DNA of 64,000 nt from Gammaproteobacteria bacterium (GTDB lineage Bacteria; Pseudomonadota; Gammaproteobacteria; Steroidobacterales; GCA-2729495): the NCBI GenBank assembly GCA_014337915.1, contig QUBU01000006.1, positions 1 to 64,000 of the forward strand, in the 5' to 3' direction. Below, piece after piece: positions 17,278 through 29,988 of this stretch. The first letter of the stretch is position 1. Each line of letters opens with the position of its first letter. The notes beneath the pieces were generated by a model that was not told the DNA's origin, searched no databases, and was given only the letters and a program-made list of their open reading frames with translations. The translations under genes were made by a program, and so were the position numbers.

Positions 17278-19554
17278 TCAGGCCGGCTCGGCCAGCCCGG
17301 CACGCAGGGCGGCACGCGCGCGCCTGCGCTTCCACAGCAGTTTCACGGTGTAGGCCCCGAGGAACAAGCCCCCTGCGGCAAATACCACGTCGCCGGGTAC
17401 CCGCAGCCAGACCATGGCTTCCATGAACGGTGAGTGGATGACTTCCGGGGAGCGGGCATACCAGAGGCCCTCGGTGATGCTGGCCGCGGCCTGGTAGATA
17501 CCTGCCGGAAGCAACGACAGGAACACCATCATCGCCAGGCCGATGTTCAGCCCCCACCAGGCCGGCGCGAGCAGGCCATCCGGATGCACGCCGCGCGGAT
17601 ACAGGCCGCGCAGGCAGAACAGCATCAGGCCGATGCCGAGCATGCCGTAGACGCCGAACAGGGCGGCATGGCCATGGGCCGCGGTCAGGTTAAGCCCCTG
17701 CACGTAGTACAGCGAGGCCGGCGGGTTCACCGCGAAGCCGAGCAGCCCGGCGCCGACGATGTTCCAGAAGCCCACGGCGACGAAGCACAGGATCGGCCAG
17801 CGGTAGGCTGCCATCCAGGGGGCCGCGCGGCTGCGCCGGTAGGTCTGGTAGCCCTCCAGCCCGACCAGCGCCAGCGGCACCACCTCGAGCGCGGAGAACA
17901 CCGCGCCGAGTGCGATCACCGAGGTCGGCGTGCCGGTGAAGTACAGGTGGTGCAGCGTGCCGAGGATGCCGCCAAACAGGAACACCACCGTTTCCAGCAC
18001 GATGGCCGAGTTGGCGGTGGCGGCGCGGACCAGCCCGAGGCGGGTGAAGATCAGGGCGATGACCGCGGTGGCGAACACCTCGAAGAAGCCCTCGACCCAC
18101 AGATGCACCAGCCACCAGCGCCAGTACTCGATCATCGAGTAGTGCGTGGTCGGGCCCCACACCAGGGAGGTCGTGTAGAAGCCGCCGATGCAGATCGCGG
18201 ACAGGAACACCATGGCGATCAGGCCGCGGGTTTCACCCGGCTGGCGCAGCGCCGGCCACAGCGCCCGGCCCATCAGCAGCAGCCAGAAGGCGAGGCCGAC
18301 GAACAGCAGCAGCTGCCAGATGCGCCCCATGCTGGTGAACTCCAGGCCCTGGTTGCCGATCCAGAAGGCGTAGTCCGCGCCGTGGGCCTGCAGAGTGCCG
18401 AGCCAGCCGGTGGCGGTGGAACCGACGACGATGACGATGAGCGCCCAGAACAGCAGGTCGACGCCGGCTTTCTGCCACTTCGGCTCGTGGCCGGAGAGCA
18501 GCGGTGCGATGTACAGGCCGGTGGCCAGCCAGGCGGTGGCGATCCAGAAGATGCCGTACTGGGTGTGCACCGTGCGGCTGACGACGTAGGGCAGCACCTC
18601 GGCGAGCGCGAAGCCGAAGAAGGCCTGGCCCTCGACGGCGTAGTGCGCGGTGATCGCCCCCATGCCGATCTGTGCCAGCAGCAGGCCGACGACCACGAAG
18701 AAATACTTGCGCGTGGCGCGCATCGACGCCGTGGGCACTGCACCCAGCAGCGGATCGGCGGCCGGCGGCGCCGGGTCCCTGGCGTGGCCGCGGGCACCAT
18801 GGAACCAGAGCATGGCGGCGATGCCGGCGATCAGCAGCACGATGCTGGCGATGGTCCAGATCACGCTGTCGGCGGTCAGCGTGTTGCCGACCAGCGGCTC
18901 GTGCGGCCAGTTGCTGGTGTAGGAGAGCCCGGTCTCGCCGGGCCGGTCGGTCACCGCGGCCCAGGCCGACCAGAAGAAGAAGGCGGTGAGCGCGCTGCGG
19001 TCCGCGGGATCTGCCACCGCGTCCGCCGTCATCGCGTACTGCTCGCGCAGCATATCGAGGCCGGCGGCATTGCCGAACAGCCCGGCGTAATGCCCGGCCA
19101 CCTCGCGGATGGCCGCTGCGCGCTCGACCGAGACGGTCAGGGTATCGCTGTGGCTGCTGTAGCCGTTGTGGCGCATCTCCTGCTTCAGCGCCGCGTCGAT
19201 GGCGCCCTGCTGCTCGAGGTCCAGCCCGGCGTAGGGCGCGTGGAAGCGCCGCTCGGCCAGGCGTTCACGCAGCGCCAGCGCCTCGCGGTGCAGCCAGTCC
19301 GCCGACCAGTCCGGGGCCACGTAGCTGCCATGGCCCCAGACGCTGCCCAGCTGCTGGCCACCGGTGGCCAGCCAGATGCGCTGGCCCCGCTGCAGCTGTT
19401 CGCCGGTGAAGACGATGCTGCCGTCGGCATCCAGCACCCGTTCGGGGATCGGGGGTGCCTGCAGGTAGATCTGCCGGCCGGTCCAGCCCAGCACGGCGAA
19501 GGAGAGCACGAAGACAATGCCCAGGCATTGCCAGAGTCTGCGCGTCGGTTGCAT
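17278..19554 (-). CDS. norB: Quinol-dependent nitric oxide reductase (qNOR)
   Basis: The 758-residue single-chain NO reductase reduces 2 NO to N2O using quinol. The N-terminal cytochrome c-like extension (about residues 35-215), which lacks CxxCH, marks the quinol type. The haem-copper oxidase-like core follows with about 12 further helices. Key histidines lie in LVHLWVEGFFEVF and LHHLYFTGTP, and near YYVQGLNLTAAHGHAALFGVYG. It is predicted to sit in the inner membrane. The gene is preceded by an NsrR-controlled promoter and followed by nsrR. Confidence 0.95.
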   Translation of the reverse strand: MQPTRRLWQCLGIVFVLSFAVLGWTGRQIYLQAPPIPERVLDADGSIVFTGEQLQRGQRIWLATGGQQLGSVWGHGSYVAPDWSADWLHREALALRERLAERRFHAPYAGLDLEQQGAIDAALKQEMRHNGYSSHSDTLTVSVERAAAIREVAGHYAGLFGNAAGLDMLREQYAMTADAVADPADRSALTAFFFWSAWAAVTDRPGETGLSYTSNWPHEPLVGNTLTADSVIWTIASIVLLIAGIAAMLWFHGARGHARDPAPPAADPLLGAVPTASMRATRKYFFVVVGLLLAQIGMGAITAHYAVEGQAFFGFALAEVLPYVVSRTVHTQYGIFWIATAWLATGLYIAPLLSGHEPKWQKAGVDLLFWALIVIVVGSTATGWLGTLQAHGADYAFWIGNQGLEFTSMGRIWQLLLFVGLAFWLLLMGRALWPALRQPGETRGLIAMVFLSAICIGGFYTTSLVWGPTTHYSMIEYWRWWLVHLWVEGFFEVFATAVIALIFTRLGLVRAATANSAIVLETVVFLFGGILGTLHHLYFTGTPTSVIALGAVFSALEVVPLALVGLEGYQTYRRSRAAPWMAAYRWPILCFVAVGFWNIVGAGLLGFAVNPPASLYYVQGLNLTAAHGHAALFGVYGMLGIGLMLFCLRGLYPRGVHPDGLLAPAWWGLNIGLAMMVFLSLLPAGIYQAAASITEGLWYARSPEVIHSPFMEAMVWLRVPGDVVFAAGGLFLGAYTVKLLWKRRRARAALRAGLAEPA

Positions 19555-19598
19555 GAGGGAATCCCCGCGGATAGTGGTGTTGGCGAAAGCGGTTCTCG

Positions 19599-19649
19599 TA
19601 GATGTATACGAAATGCCGCTTATTGTACGAAGCGCTCCCCTTAAACCAA
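19599..19649 (-). promoter_or_regulatory. norB promoter with NsrR-like operator
   Basis: On the minus strand, a -35 TTGGTT (19644-19649) and a -10 TACAAT (19622-19627) are 16 bases apart. Immediately downstream, 19599-19621 matches the NsrR palindrome (AAGATGYATTT-n-AAATRCATCTT) at 17 of 22 positions, with arms TAGATGTAT and AAATGC...CTT read on the plus strand. It would cover the transcription start. A second half-site, AAGATGTAAT on the minus strand, lies just upstream at 19657-19666. Confidence 0.7.
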
Positions 19650-19716
19650 TGCGTGAATTACATCTTTACAGGAGATGCGCCTTGCACTAGGCCGCCTGCG
19701 GCGGCCGGTGCCCGGG

Positions 19717-20172
19717 TCAGCGGTACAGGGCTTCGAGCTCCGCCTGCAGGCGCAGCAGCCGGGCCGGCGCCAGGCCGGTCTCCAGCATCGGGAAGAACTG
19801 GCGATCCTCGAGGCGCACATGGGCATTGAGCAGCTCGCCGAAGGCGGCGAGCGCGGCGGCATCGACGGCTGCGTCCGCCGCCAGCTCGCGGATGCGGCCG
19901 GTCATCTGCCGGTGCTCCGCGGCCAGGCGCTCCGCCAGTGCCACGGCTTCGGCGCCGCATTCGCGCGCTGCCGGAAACACCGCCTGCTCCTCGGCGGCGA
20001 AATGACGGCGCAGATGGCGCTCGTGGAACTGCGCCAGCGCCTGTGCCTGCGCGGCCGGACTGTCCGGCCAGTCGCTGCCGGCGCTGGCCCTGCCGGTCAC
20101 CAGGCGCCGCGCAATCACCAGGCTCTCGTGGTGTTCGCGGGCAACCAGCAGCAGGGAGTCGTGGCGCTTCAT
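19717..20172 (-). CDS. Hemerythrin HHE-domain protein
   Basis: A 151-residue four-helix hemerythrin-like protein. Metal ligand motifs are HHE near residue 14, FHERHLRRHFAAEEQAVFP at about 49-67, EHRQM near 85, and HVRLEDRQFFPML near 117. Such proteins bind O2 or NO at a di-iron site or help repair iron-sulfur clusters, as in YtfE/DnrN. It is immediately upstream of norB in the same direction, so a role in NO stress is likely. Confidence 0.9.
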   Translation of the reverse strand: MKRHDSLLLVAREHHESLVIARRLVTGRASAGSDWPDSPAAQAQALAQFHERHLRRHFAAEEQAVFPAARECGAEAVALAERLAAEHRQMTGRIRELAADAAVDAAALAAFGELLNAHVRLEDRQFFPMLETGLAPARLLRLQAELEALYR

Positions 20173-20230
20173 GGACGCCGGCAGTCTACCGGAACCGCTG
20201 CCAGGCTGATCCAGGCCGATTCAGGCCGAT

Positions 20231-22287
<2,057 letters not shown>

Positions 22288-22300
22288 GCGCCGGATGCCG

Positions 22301-22347
22301 GGCCGGAGCACGCTGTTTCCGGCGGCCAGGCAATTGATTTTTTTTCC
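22301..22347 (+). terminator. Possible intrinsic terminator after ilvC
   Basis: The stem GGCCGGA/TCCGGCGGCC (one bulge) with loop GCACGCTGTT starts 14 bases after the ilvC stop. A run of eight or more T residues follows about 12 bases later. The gap between stem and T-run is longer than ideal. Confidence 0.4.
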
Positions 22348-22370
22348 GGAGTCTTGAAATATTCGGCGGC

Positions 22371-23102
22371 ATGACCGCCAGCTGCGCGAGCGCCCTGGCT
22401 CCCGCGAACCAGGAATGGGACCCCCCTGTCAGGGCCGGCATGCCGGCCCGTGACGGGGAGGCCGCTGCCGCGGATTTCGCCCAGCAGGTGCTGCGTACCG
22501 ACGTCGCCGGCATGCCGCTGGAGTGGATCGACTACCGCGAAGCGGTGCGCCTGTACTGCATGGAGCAGGTCGCCTACAGCTGCGGCTCGCTGCTCTACCG
22601 GGTGCATGGCGGCTGGAGCGCCCGCAGCGGGGATCGCAGCATCGTCGACGTCAACTCCATCGTCGCCACCGTCGGCCGCACGCCCGGCATCGCCGGGATG
22701 CGCGACGGCTACGTGCCGCCGCTCAACAACAAGACGCTGTTCCGGCGCGATGCCAACCTGTGCCTGTACTGCGGCGAGCGCTTCATGTCGCGCGACCTGA
22801 CCCGCGACCACGTCACCCCGCTCAGCAAGGGTGGCCGTGACAGCTGGACCAATGTCGTCACCGCCTGCCGGCGCTGCAACAACCACAAGGGCGGGCGCAC
22901 GCCCGAGGGCGCCGGCCTGCAGCTGATCGCGGTGCCCTTCACGCCGACCTACGCCGAGTACATCTACCTTAAGGGCCGGCGCGTGATGGCGGACCAGATG
23001 GAGTTCCTGCTGGCGCATATCCCGCGTTCGAGCCCGCTGCATGCGCGCCTGAGCACCAGCCTGAAGTCTGGCGGCCACGCGCTGCGCGTCTTCCACGACT
23101 GA
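22371..23102 (+). CDS. HNH endonuclease family protein
   Basis: The 243-residue protein carries a C-terminal HNH domain. CLYCG (near residue 128) and CRRCNNHKGGR (near residue 166) hold the zinc cysteines around the catalytic RDHVTPLSKGG (about 146-156). The N-terminal 120 residues are conserved-looking (EWIDYREAVRLYCMEQVAY) but unassigned. HNH enzymes nick or cut DNA. No modification enzyme or mobile element is nearby, so the role may be chromosomal maintenance. A weak GGCGG precedes the ATG. Confidence 0.82.
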   Translation: MTASCASALAPANQEWDPPVRAGMPARDGEAAAADFAQQVLRTDVAGMPLEWIDYREAVRLYCMEQVAYSCGSLLYRVHGGWSARSGDRSIVDVNSIVATVGRTPGIAGMRDGYVPPLNNKTLFRRDANLCLYCGERFMSRDLTRDHVTPLSKGGRDSWTNVVTACRRCNNHKGGRTPEGAGLQLIAVPFTPTYAEYIYLKGRRVMADQMEFLLAHIPRSSPLHARLSTSLKSGGHALRVFHD

Positions 23103-23166
23103 GCCGGGCGGCCGGCGCGGCCCACCGGGTAGCGCTCGCGGCCGGCCGCAGGAGCCCCAGCCGCGC

Positions 23167-24051
23167 ATGGTCTACCTCATCGACGCCAGCGTGTTCGTCT
23201 TCCGGGCCTGGTACTCGATCCCGGCCGACATGACCGACCCGGAGCACAACCCGGTCAACGCGCTCTACGGCTTCAGCCGCTTCCTCGGCGACTTCCTCGA
23301 GGAGCTGCGCCCCGAGCGCGTGGCGGTGGCCTTCGACGAGAACCGCTCGGCCAGCTGCGTGCGCACCGCCATCTATCCGGCCTACAAGGCCAACCGCGAA
23401 CCCGCGCCGGCGGAGCTGAAGCTGCAGTTTGCCCGCTGCCGGGCGGTGGCCCGCGCGCTGGGACTGGCCGACTGTGCCGACAGCGCCTTCGAGGCCGATG
23501 ACCTGATCGCGACGCTGGCCGCCCGTGCGCGCGCCGCCGGCCATCGCGTCACCATCCTCAGCCGCGACAAGGACCTCGCCCAGGTGCTGCAGCCGGGCGA
23601 CGTGCTCTGGGACTATCCCTCCGGCCGGCGCATCGGCTACGAGGACGTGCCGGCGGTCTACGGCGTGCGCGCCGAGCAGATCGCCGATTTCCTGGCCCTC
23701 ACCGGTGATGCGGTGGACAACATCCGCGGCGTGCGCGGCATCGGCCCGAAGACCGCGGCGGCGCTGCTCGGCCATTTCGCCAGTATCGATGCGCTTTACG
23801 CCAACCTCGATGCCGTCGCGCGCCTGAAGATCCGCGCGGCGCCGGCGCTGCCGGAGAAACTGCGCCACCATCGCCAGGATGTCGACGTCGCGCTGCAACT
23901 GACGCGGGTCCGCTACGACGCGCCGGTTTTCGACGACCCCGACGCGCTGTTGCGCCGCCCGCCCGATCTCGAGGGGCTCGGCGGCCTCTACGATGGTGCC
24001 GGCTTCGGCGAATCGCTGCGCCGCCAGGCGCGGCGCCTCGCCGAGGCCTGA
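23167..24051 (+). CDS. Stand-alone 5'-3' exonuclease (Pol I N-domain family)
   Basis: The 294-residue protein is a flap/5'-exonuclease like the N-terminal domain of DNA polymerase I. It has YLIDASVFVFRAWYS at the N-terminus, ADDLIATLA and SRDKDLAQVL metal-binding acids (about residues 114-140), and the helix-hairpin-helix GDAVDNIRGVRGIGPKTAAALL (about 180-200). No polymerase domain is fused. It removes RNA primers or flaps in vitro in relatives; its in vivo role is uncertain. It lies 64 bases after the HNH gene, possibly in one operon with the kinase downstream. Confidence 0.88.
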   Translation: MVYLIDASVFVFRAWYSIPADMTDPEHNPVNALYGFSRFLGDFLEELRPERVAVAFDENRSASCVRTAIYPAYKANREPAPAELKLQFARCRAVARALGLADCADSAFEADDLIATLAARARAAGHRVTILSRDKDLAQVLQPGDVLWDYPSGRRIGYEDVPAVYGVRAEQIADFLALTGDAVDNIRGVRGIGPKTAAALLGHFASIDALYANLDAVARLKIRAAPALPEKLRHHRQDVDVALQLTRVRYDAPVFDDPDALLRRPPDLEGLGGLYDGAGFGESLRRQARRLAEA

Positions 24052-24075
24052 GGGACCGGCGCCGCGGCGGCAGCG

Positions 24076-24975
24076 ATGGCAAGCCTCAGCGAGCCGCTGC
24101 TCTTCGCGCTGCGCGCGGCCACCGGCGTGACGCTGGCCCCGGGCAGCGTCAGCAGCGTGGCCGGTGGCAGCATCAATGCCTGCTACCGGGTGGCCGAACG
24201 CAGCGGCAAGGCATTCTTCCTCAAGCTCAACGAAGCCGACTGCGCGCCGTTGTTCGCCGCCGAGGCTGCGGGCCTCGCGGAGCTGGCAGCGGCGCAGGCG
24301 GTACGTGTACCCGCGGTGATCGGCCATGGCGTCGCCGATGACGTCGCCTGGCTGCTGCTCGAGCACCTTGATCTCGAGCAGGGACATGCCATCGCAGCCG
24401 CGCGCCTCGGCGAGCGGCTGGCGCTGCAGCACCGGCAGGGCGCCGACCACTACGGCTGGCAGCGTGACAACAGCATCGGCACCACGCCCCAGCGCAATGG
24501 CTGGCACGATGACTGGCTGGGTTTCTGGCGCAGCGAGCGGCTCGGTTTCCAGCTGCAGCTGGCGCTGCGGCAGGGCCACGGGTATGAACTCGCCGACCGC
24601 GGCGAGCGCCTGCTGGCGGCATTGCCGGGGCTGTTCGCGGGCCACCGGCCGGCGCCGGCACTGCTACACGGCGACCTCTGGGGCGGCAACTGGGCGATGA
24701 CCCCGGCAGGTGAGCCGGTGGTCTTCGACCCGGCGGTCTATTACGGTGATCGCGAGGCCGACCTGGCGATGAGCGAACTCTTCGGCGGCTTTCCGCGGGA
24801 GTTTTATGTCGCCTACCAGCGCGCCTGGCCGCTGCCGCCGGGCTACGCCGTGCGCCGCGACATTTACAATCTCTACCACGTCCTGAATCATCTGAACCTC
24901 TTCGGCGGCGCCTACCTCGCGCAGGCCGCCGGCCTGATGGACCGCATCCTGGCGGCCACAGGGGAACACAGCTGA
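24076..24975 (+). CDS. Fructosamine kinase family protein
   Basis: This 299-residue protein of the fructosamine/ketosamine-3-kinase family phosphorylates protein-bound or free sugar-amine adducts so that they break down (deglycation). It shows the [10 protein letters not shown] phosphate loop near residue 33, FFLKLNEAD with the ATP lysine near 54, and the catalytic and metal-binding [13 protein letters not shown] (about 196-208) and [18 protein letters not shown] (about 215-232). It is 24 bases after the exonuclease gene and 11 before acs. Confidence 0.92.
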   Translation: MASLSEPLLFALRAATGVTLAPGSVSSVAGGSINACYRVAERSGKAFFLKLNEADCAPLFAAEAAGLAELAAAQAVRVPAVIGHGVADDVAWLLLEHLDLEQGHAIAAARLGERLALQHRQGADHYGWQRDNSIGTTPQRNGWHDDWLGFWRSERLGFQLQLALRQGHGYELADRGERLLAALPGLFAGHRPAPALLHGDLWGGNWAMTPAGEPVVFDPAVYYGDREADLAMSELFGGFPREFYVAYQRAWPLPPGYAVRRDIYNLYHVLNHLNLFGGAYLAQAAGLMDRILAATGEHS

Positions 24976-24986
24976 AGGCGCAGCCC

Positions 24987-26954
<1,968 letters not shown>

Positions 26955-27015
26955 ATGGGGCCCGAATGGCCCGGGCGCCCCGGGTGGCCGGCATGGCATG
27001 CTGTGACCGCCTGCA

Positions 27016-27044
27016 TTGACAACCTGGCCGGCCGCGCCTAGCGT
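27016..27044 (+). promoter_or_regulatory. Sigma70-like promoter of the small secreted protein
   Basis: A perfect -35 TTGACA (27016-27021) is followed after exactly 17 bases by TAGCGT (27039-27044), a weaker -10. Transcription would start near 27051, giving a leader of about 25 bases with GGAGA before the ATG at 27076. Confidence 0.5.
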
Positions 27045-27075
27045 CCCACGCAGGTCATCGACGGAGACCCGTCAA

Positions 27076-27372
27076 ATGCGAATCCAGTCCATCCGGAAAA
27101 CGATCGTTGCCCTGGCTGTCAGCGCCGCACTGGTGGCGCCGCAGGCAGTGCTGGCCGGCGGTTACGTAGACGAGCGGCCGGGCTTCGAAGCCATGTTCTT
27201 TGACGGACTGATCGTGCGTCCGCTGGGCCTGGGCGCCACGGTGCTGGGTGCCGCCACCTGGGTGGTGACATTGCCCTTCAGCGCGCTCGGCGGCAACGTC
27301 GGCGAGGCCACCGAAAAGCTGGTGGCGGACCCGGCGCGCTTCACCTTCACGCGGCCGCTGGGCGAACTCTGA
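27076..27372 (+). CDS. Small secreted or membrane protein of unknown function
   Basis: The 98-residue product has a signal peptide (about residues 1-28, ending AVLAGG), a central hydrophobic stretch (LGLGATVLGAATWVVTLPFSALGG) and the ending ARFTFTRPLGEL. Similar short proteins with a [VL]xPxGxxAT...LPFSALGGN core are common in gammaproteobacteria but have no known function. Start 27076 is set by CGGAGA upstream, the promoter at 27016 and the clean signal peptide; the frame is open from 27016. Confidence 0.75.
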   Translation: MRIQSIRKTIVALAVSAALVAPQAVLAGGYVDERPGFEAMFFDGLIVRPLGLGATVLGAATWVVTLPFSALGGNVGEATEKLVADPARFTFTRPLGEL

Positions 27373-27406
27373 GCAGGCCGCGCGCCAGCGCGCGCCAGTT
27401 TCGCGT

Positions 27407-28096
27407 TCAGCCCAGCAGCAGCCGCGTGCCCTCGGGCGCGCGCAGCAGCGGGTCGCCGCCAGGCCCGCGGCTGACGGGGAAATCCTGCGCTTCCAGGCTG
27501 CGAGCCAGCGTGGCAGCGTCGGCCTGCGGGTAGCGCAACGCCAGCCCGCGCGCCCGCGCCGCTTCGCGCAGCGCGAGCCTCAGGCCCGGGTAGTCGAGTC
27601 GGGTGACGGCATCTTCGCTATCCGCCTCGAGGAAGCCAGCGGCTTCGAAGAAGGCGCGTGTCAGGGACGGGTCGGCGCAATCCAGTGTTATTTCCGCGCA
27701 GCGGCCCAGGAGGCTGCTGCCGGTCGCTGCGGTGTCGCCGGGCGAAAAGGTCCTTGCCTCGATCATCAGCAGCAGCAGGCCGTCCGGGCTGCGCAGCGCC
27801 GCCTCGTGGAACTCGTCCTCACCCAGGTGGCAGGACTCGAACTCGAGGCCCGCCGCTTCCAGGGCGCGCACCTGGCGGGCCAGGTTGGGGCGCACGAAGC
27901 ACAGCGCCGGCTCGTCCAGGCCGCCGCCATGCAGGCCGATGATGATGGCGCCGTCGGTCACCACGGCGTAGTGCCAGGGCCGGATGTCACCGGCCGGCAG
28001 CTCACCGAAGCCGAGGGCGCGGTAGAAATTCAGCGAACGCAGCACGTCCGCCGCGGGCACGCTGACCTCGAGGAACCTGCCGAACGATCCCATCAT
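27407..28096 (-). CDS. VOC (glyoxalase/bleomycin resistance) family protein
   Basis: The 229-residue protein consists of two vicinal-oxygen-chelate halves (about residues 5-115 and 125-229). Features are FLEVSVPAADVLRSLNFYRALGF, SPDGLLLLMIEA closing the first half, and CADPSLTRAFFEAAGFLEAD opening the second. Substrate and metal use cannot be told from sequence. It is a monocistronic gene, convergent with the small secreted protein gene and divergent from the pilus operon. Confidence 0.8.
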   Translation of the reverse strand: MMGSFGRFLEVSVPAADVLRSLNFYRALGFGELPAGDIRPWHYAVVTDGAIIIGLHGGGLDEPALCFVRPNLARQVRALEAAGLEFESCHLGEDEFHEAALRSPDGLLLLMIEARTFSPGDTAATGSSLLGRCAEITLDCADPSLTRAFFEAAGFLEADSEDAVTRLDYPGLRLALREAARARGLALRYPQADAATLARSLEAQDFPVSRGPGGDPLLRAPEGTRLLLG

Positions 28097-28133
28097 GGAG
28101 GCACTCTACCCGAGAACCACTTTGCATAACCTG

Positions 28134-28175
28134 CTGCCGGGACCCGCCCGGCAGGCGGGAATGTGACATATGACA
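28134..28175. promoter_or_regulatory. Hairpin and dyad upstream of the pilus operon
   Basis: A perfect 8-bp stem CTGCCGGG/CCCGGCAG (loop ACCCG) at 28134-28154 is followed by GTGACATATGACAC near 28162-28175, a dyad matching at 12 of 14 positions and including TGTGA. The dyad could bind a CRP/Vfr-type regulator, but the second half-site is poor. No clear -35/-10 pair was found. Confidence 0.3.
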
Positions 28176-28266
28176 CGTCGCCATTTCACGCCGTCGGGGA
28201 AGCTGCGGCAGCCGGTCGTTCCTGCCTGAGGAAGGAACCGGCCGGCGCGGGTTCCCAGAAGGGCGT

Positions 28267-29988
28267 ATGGCCATGATGCATTGGCATGAAATCGTTCCGG
28301 CGGCGGCATCCCTGCCGCACCGGCTGCTTCCCGTGGTTCTGGCTGCGGGCATTACCCTGGTCGCCGGTTGCGGGCCGCTGATGAAATACGAGCCCGCGCC
28401 CGGGCACCTGGAGTCCGAAGGCGCCAGGCAGGGCATACCGGCGACTGTGGGCCAGGTGCCGCTGCCGCCGCCGCCGCAGCCGGCGCAGCGCCCGGAGACC
28501 TTCAGCGTCGTCGTCACCGACATGCCGGTGCGCGACGTGCTGTTCGCGCTGGCCCGCGATGCCGGCATCAACGTCGACATCCATGGCGACATCCAGGGCC
28601 GGGTCACCATGAACGCCATCGACCAGACGTTGCCGCAGCTGCTCGAGCGGATTTCCCGGCAGGTGAGCCTGCGCTACCAGCTCGAGGCCGGCAGCATGGT
28701 GGTGATGCCCGATGCGCCGTTCTGGCGCAACTACGCCGTCGACTACGTCAACCTGGCGCGCACCAGCGAGGGCGAGGTCAGCGTTGCCACCCAGGTGTCC
28801 ACCACCGGCGAGTCCGGGGTGGACTCCGCGGATTCGGGTTCCAGCTCCGCCAGTGGTGGCGGCAGTGACGATGGCGAGGGCAACACCTCTCGCACCAAGG
28901 TCAAGAGCGTCTCGGACAACAGTTTCTGGAACACGCTGGCGGTGAACATCCGCCAGCTCGTCACCGGCCGGGCGGCAGCCGATGGTGCCGGCGCAGAAGC
29001 CACCGCGGGCGCCGCGACCGACCCGGTGGTGGCCAATCCCATCGCCGGTGTCATCAGCGTGCTGGCCACCCAGGCCGGGCACGCCCAGGTCCAGGCCTAC
29101 ATCGACCAGGTCACGGCAAATGCCAAGCGCCAGGTACTGATCGAGGTCACCGTCGTGGAGGTGAACCTCAGCGATGCCTACCAGGCGGGCGTCGACTGGT
29201 CCAAGGTGTCTTCGGCGGGTGGTGCCGGCAAGGACGGCATCTCGATGCTGTCGACCCTGACCGGCAACAACCTGGCGGCGCCGCCGGTGTTCACGCTGAC
29301 CTACAACAACTTCGACGCCGACGGCAGTGGCTTCTCCGCGGCGGTCAAGCTGCTGGCGCAGTTCGGCGACACCAAGGTGCTGTCCAGCCCGCGCATCATG
29401 GCGCTGAACAACCAGACCGCGCTGCTCAAGGTGGTCGACGAGCGGGTCTACTTCAGCCTGAAGCAGGACACGGTCGAGGGCACCAACAACAACAACCCGC
29501 GCACCATCATCACCAGCGAGATCCACACCGTGCCGGTGGGCTTCGTGATGAGCGTGACGCCGCAGATCAACCCCAACGGCAACGTCAGCCTCAACGTCCG
29601 CCCGACACTGACGCGTATCCTCGGCTTCGCGAGCGATCCGGCGCCGCAGATGATGGGCGCGGATTTCGAGAACCTGGTTCCGGAGATCCACGTCAACGAG
29701 ATCGAGTCGCTGCTCGAGGTGGCCGATGGCCAGACCGTGGTGCTCGGCGGCCTGATGACCGACGAGCTGCAGAAAAACCGCGACGAGATCCCGCTGCTCG
29801 GCCGCCTGCCGGGCATCGGCCACCTGTTCTCCTACCGCGACGATGCGGTGCGCAAGAGCGAGCTGGTGCTGTTCCTGCGCCCGACGGTGATCCGCAGCGC
29901 CGGGGTCGCCGCCCCGGCAGTCGCCAGGGCTGCACTGCCGACCTCGCTGGCTGCGCCGGGCATTCCGTCGCTGGTGCGCCAGCCGTGA
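28267..29988 (+). CDS. mshL: MSHA-type pilus secretin (MshL-like)
   Basis: This is the outer-membrane secretin through which the pilus passes. The 573 residues start with a lipoprotein signal (LVAGC, lipid Cys at about 35). An N-terminal secretin/STN-type domain follows (about 80-140, RDVLFALARDAGINVDIHG). A Ser/Gly/Asp-rich insert covers about 180-210. The secretin core includes VLIEVTVVEVNLSDAYQAGVDW, VLSSPRIMALNNQTALLKV and TVVLGGLMTDE. ATG 28267 or 28273 could start it. The stop overlaps the next GTG (GTGA). No pilotin is visible nearby. Confidence 0.9.
   Translation: MAMMHWHEIVPAAASLPHRLLPVVLAAGITLVAGCGPLMKYEPAPGHLESEGARQGIPATVGQVPLPPPPQPAQRPETFSVVVTDMPVRDVLFALARDAGINVDIHGDIQGRVTMNAIDQTLPQLLERISRQVSLRYQLEAGSMVVMPDAPFWRNYAVDYVNLARTSEGEVSVATQVSTTGESGVDSADSGSSSASGGGSDDGEGNTSRTKVKSVSDNSFWNTLAVNIRQLVTGRAAADGAGAEATAGAATDPVVANPIAGVISVLATQAGHAQVQAYIDQVTANAKRQVLIEVTVVEVNLSDAYQAGVDWSKVSSAGGAGKDGISMLSTLTGNNLAAPPVFTLTYNNFDADGSGFSAAVKLLAQFGDTKVLSSPRIMALNNQTALLKVVDERVYFSLKQDTVEGTNNNNPRTIITSEIHTVPVGFVMSVTPQINPNGNVSLNVRPTLTRILGFASDPAPQMMGADFENLVPEIHVNEIESLLEVADGQTVVLGGLMTDELQKNRDEIPLLGRLPGIGHLFSYRDDAVRKSELVLFLRPTVIRSAGVAAPAVARAALPTSLAAPGIPSLVRQP

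Noticed and set aside
17434-19644. Open frame of 736 codons on the plus strand
   Set aside because: Antisense of the NO reductase gene; the translation is His/Gln/Asp-rich and resembles no protein family.
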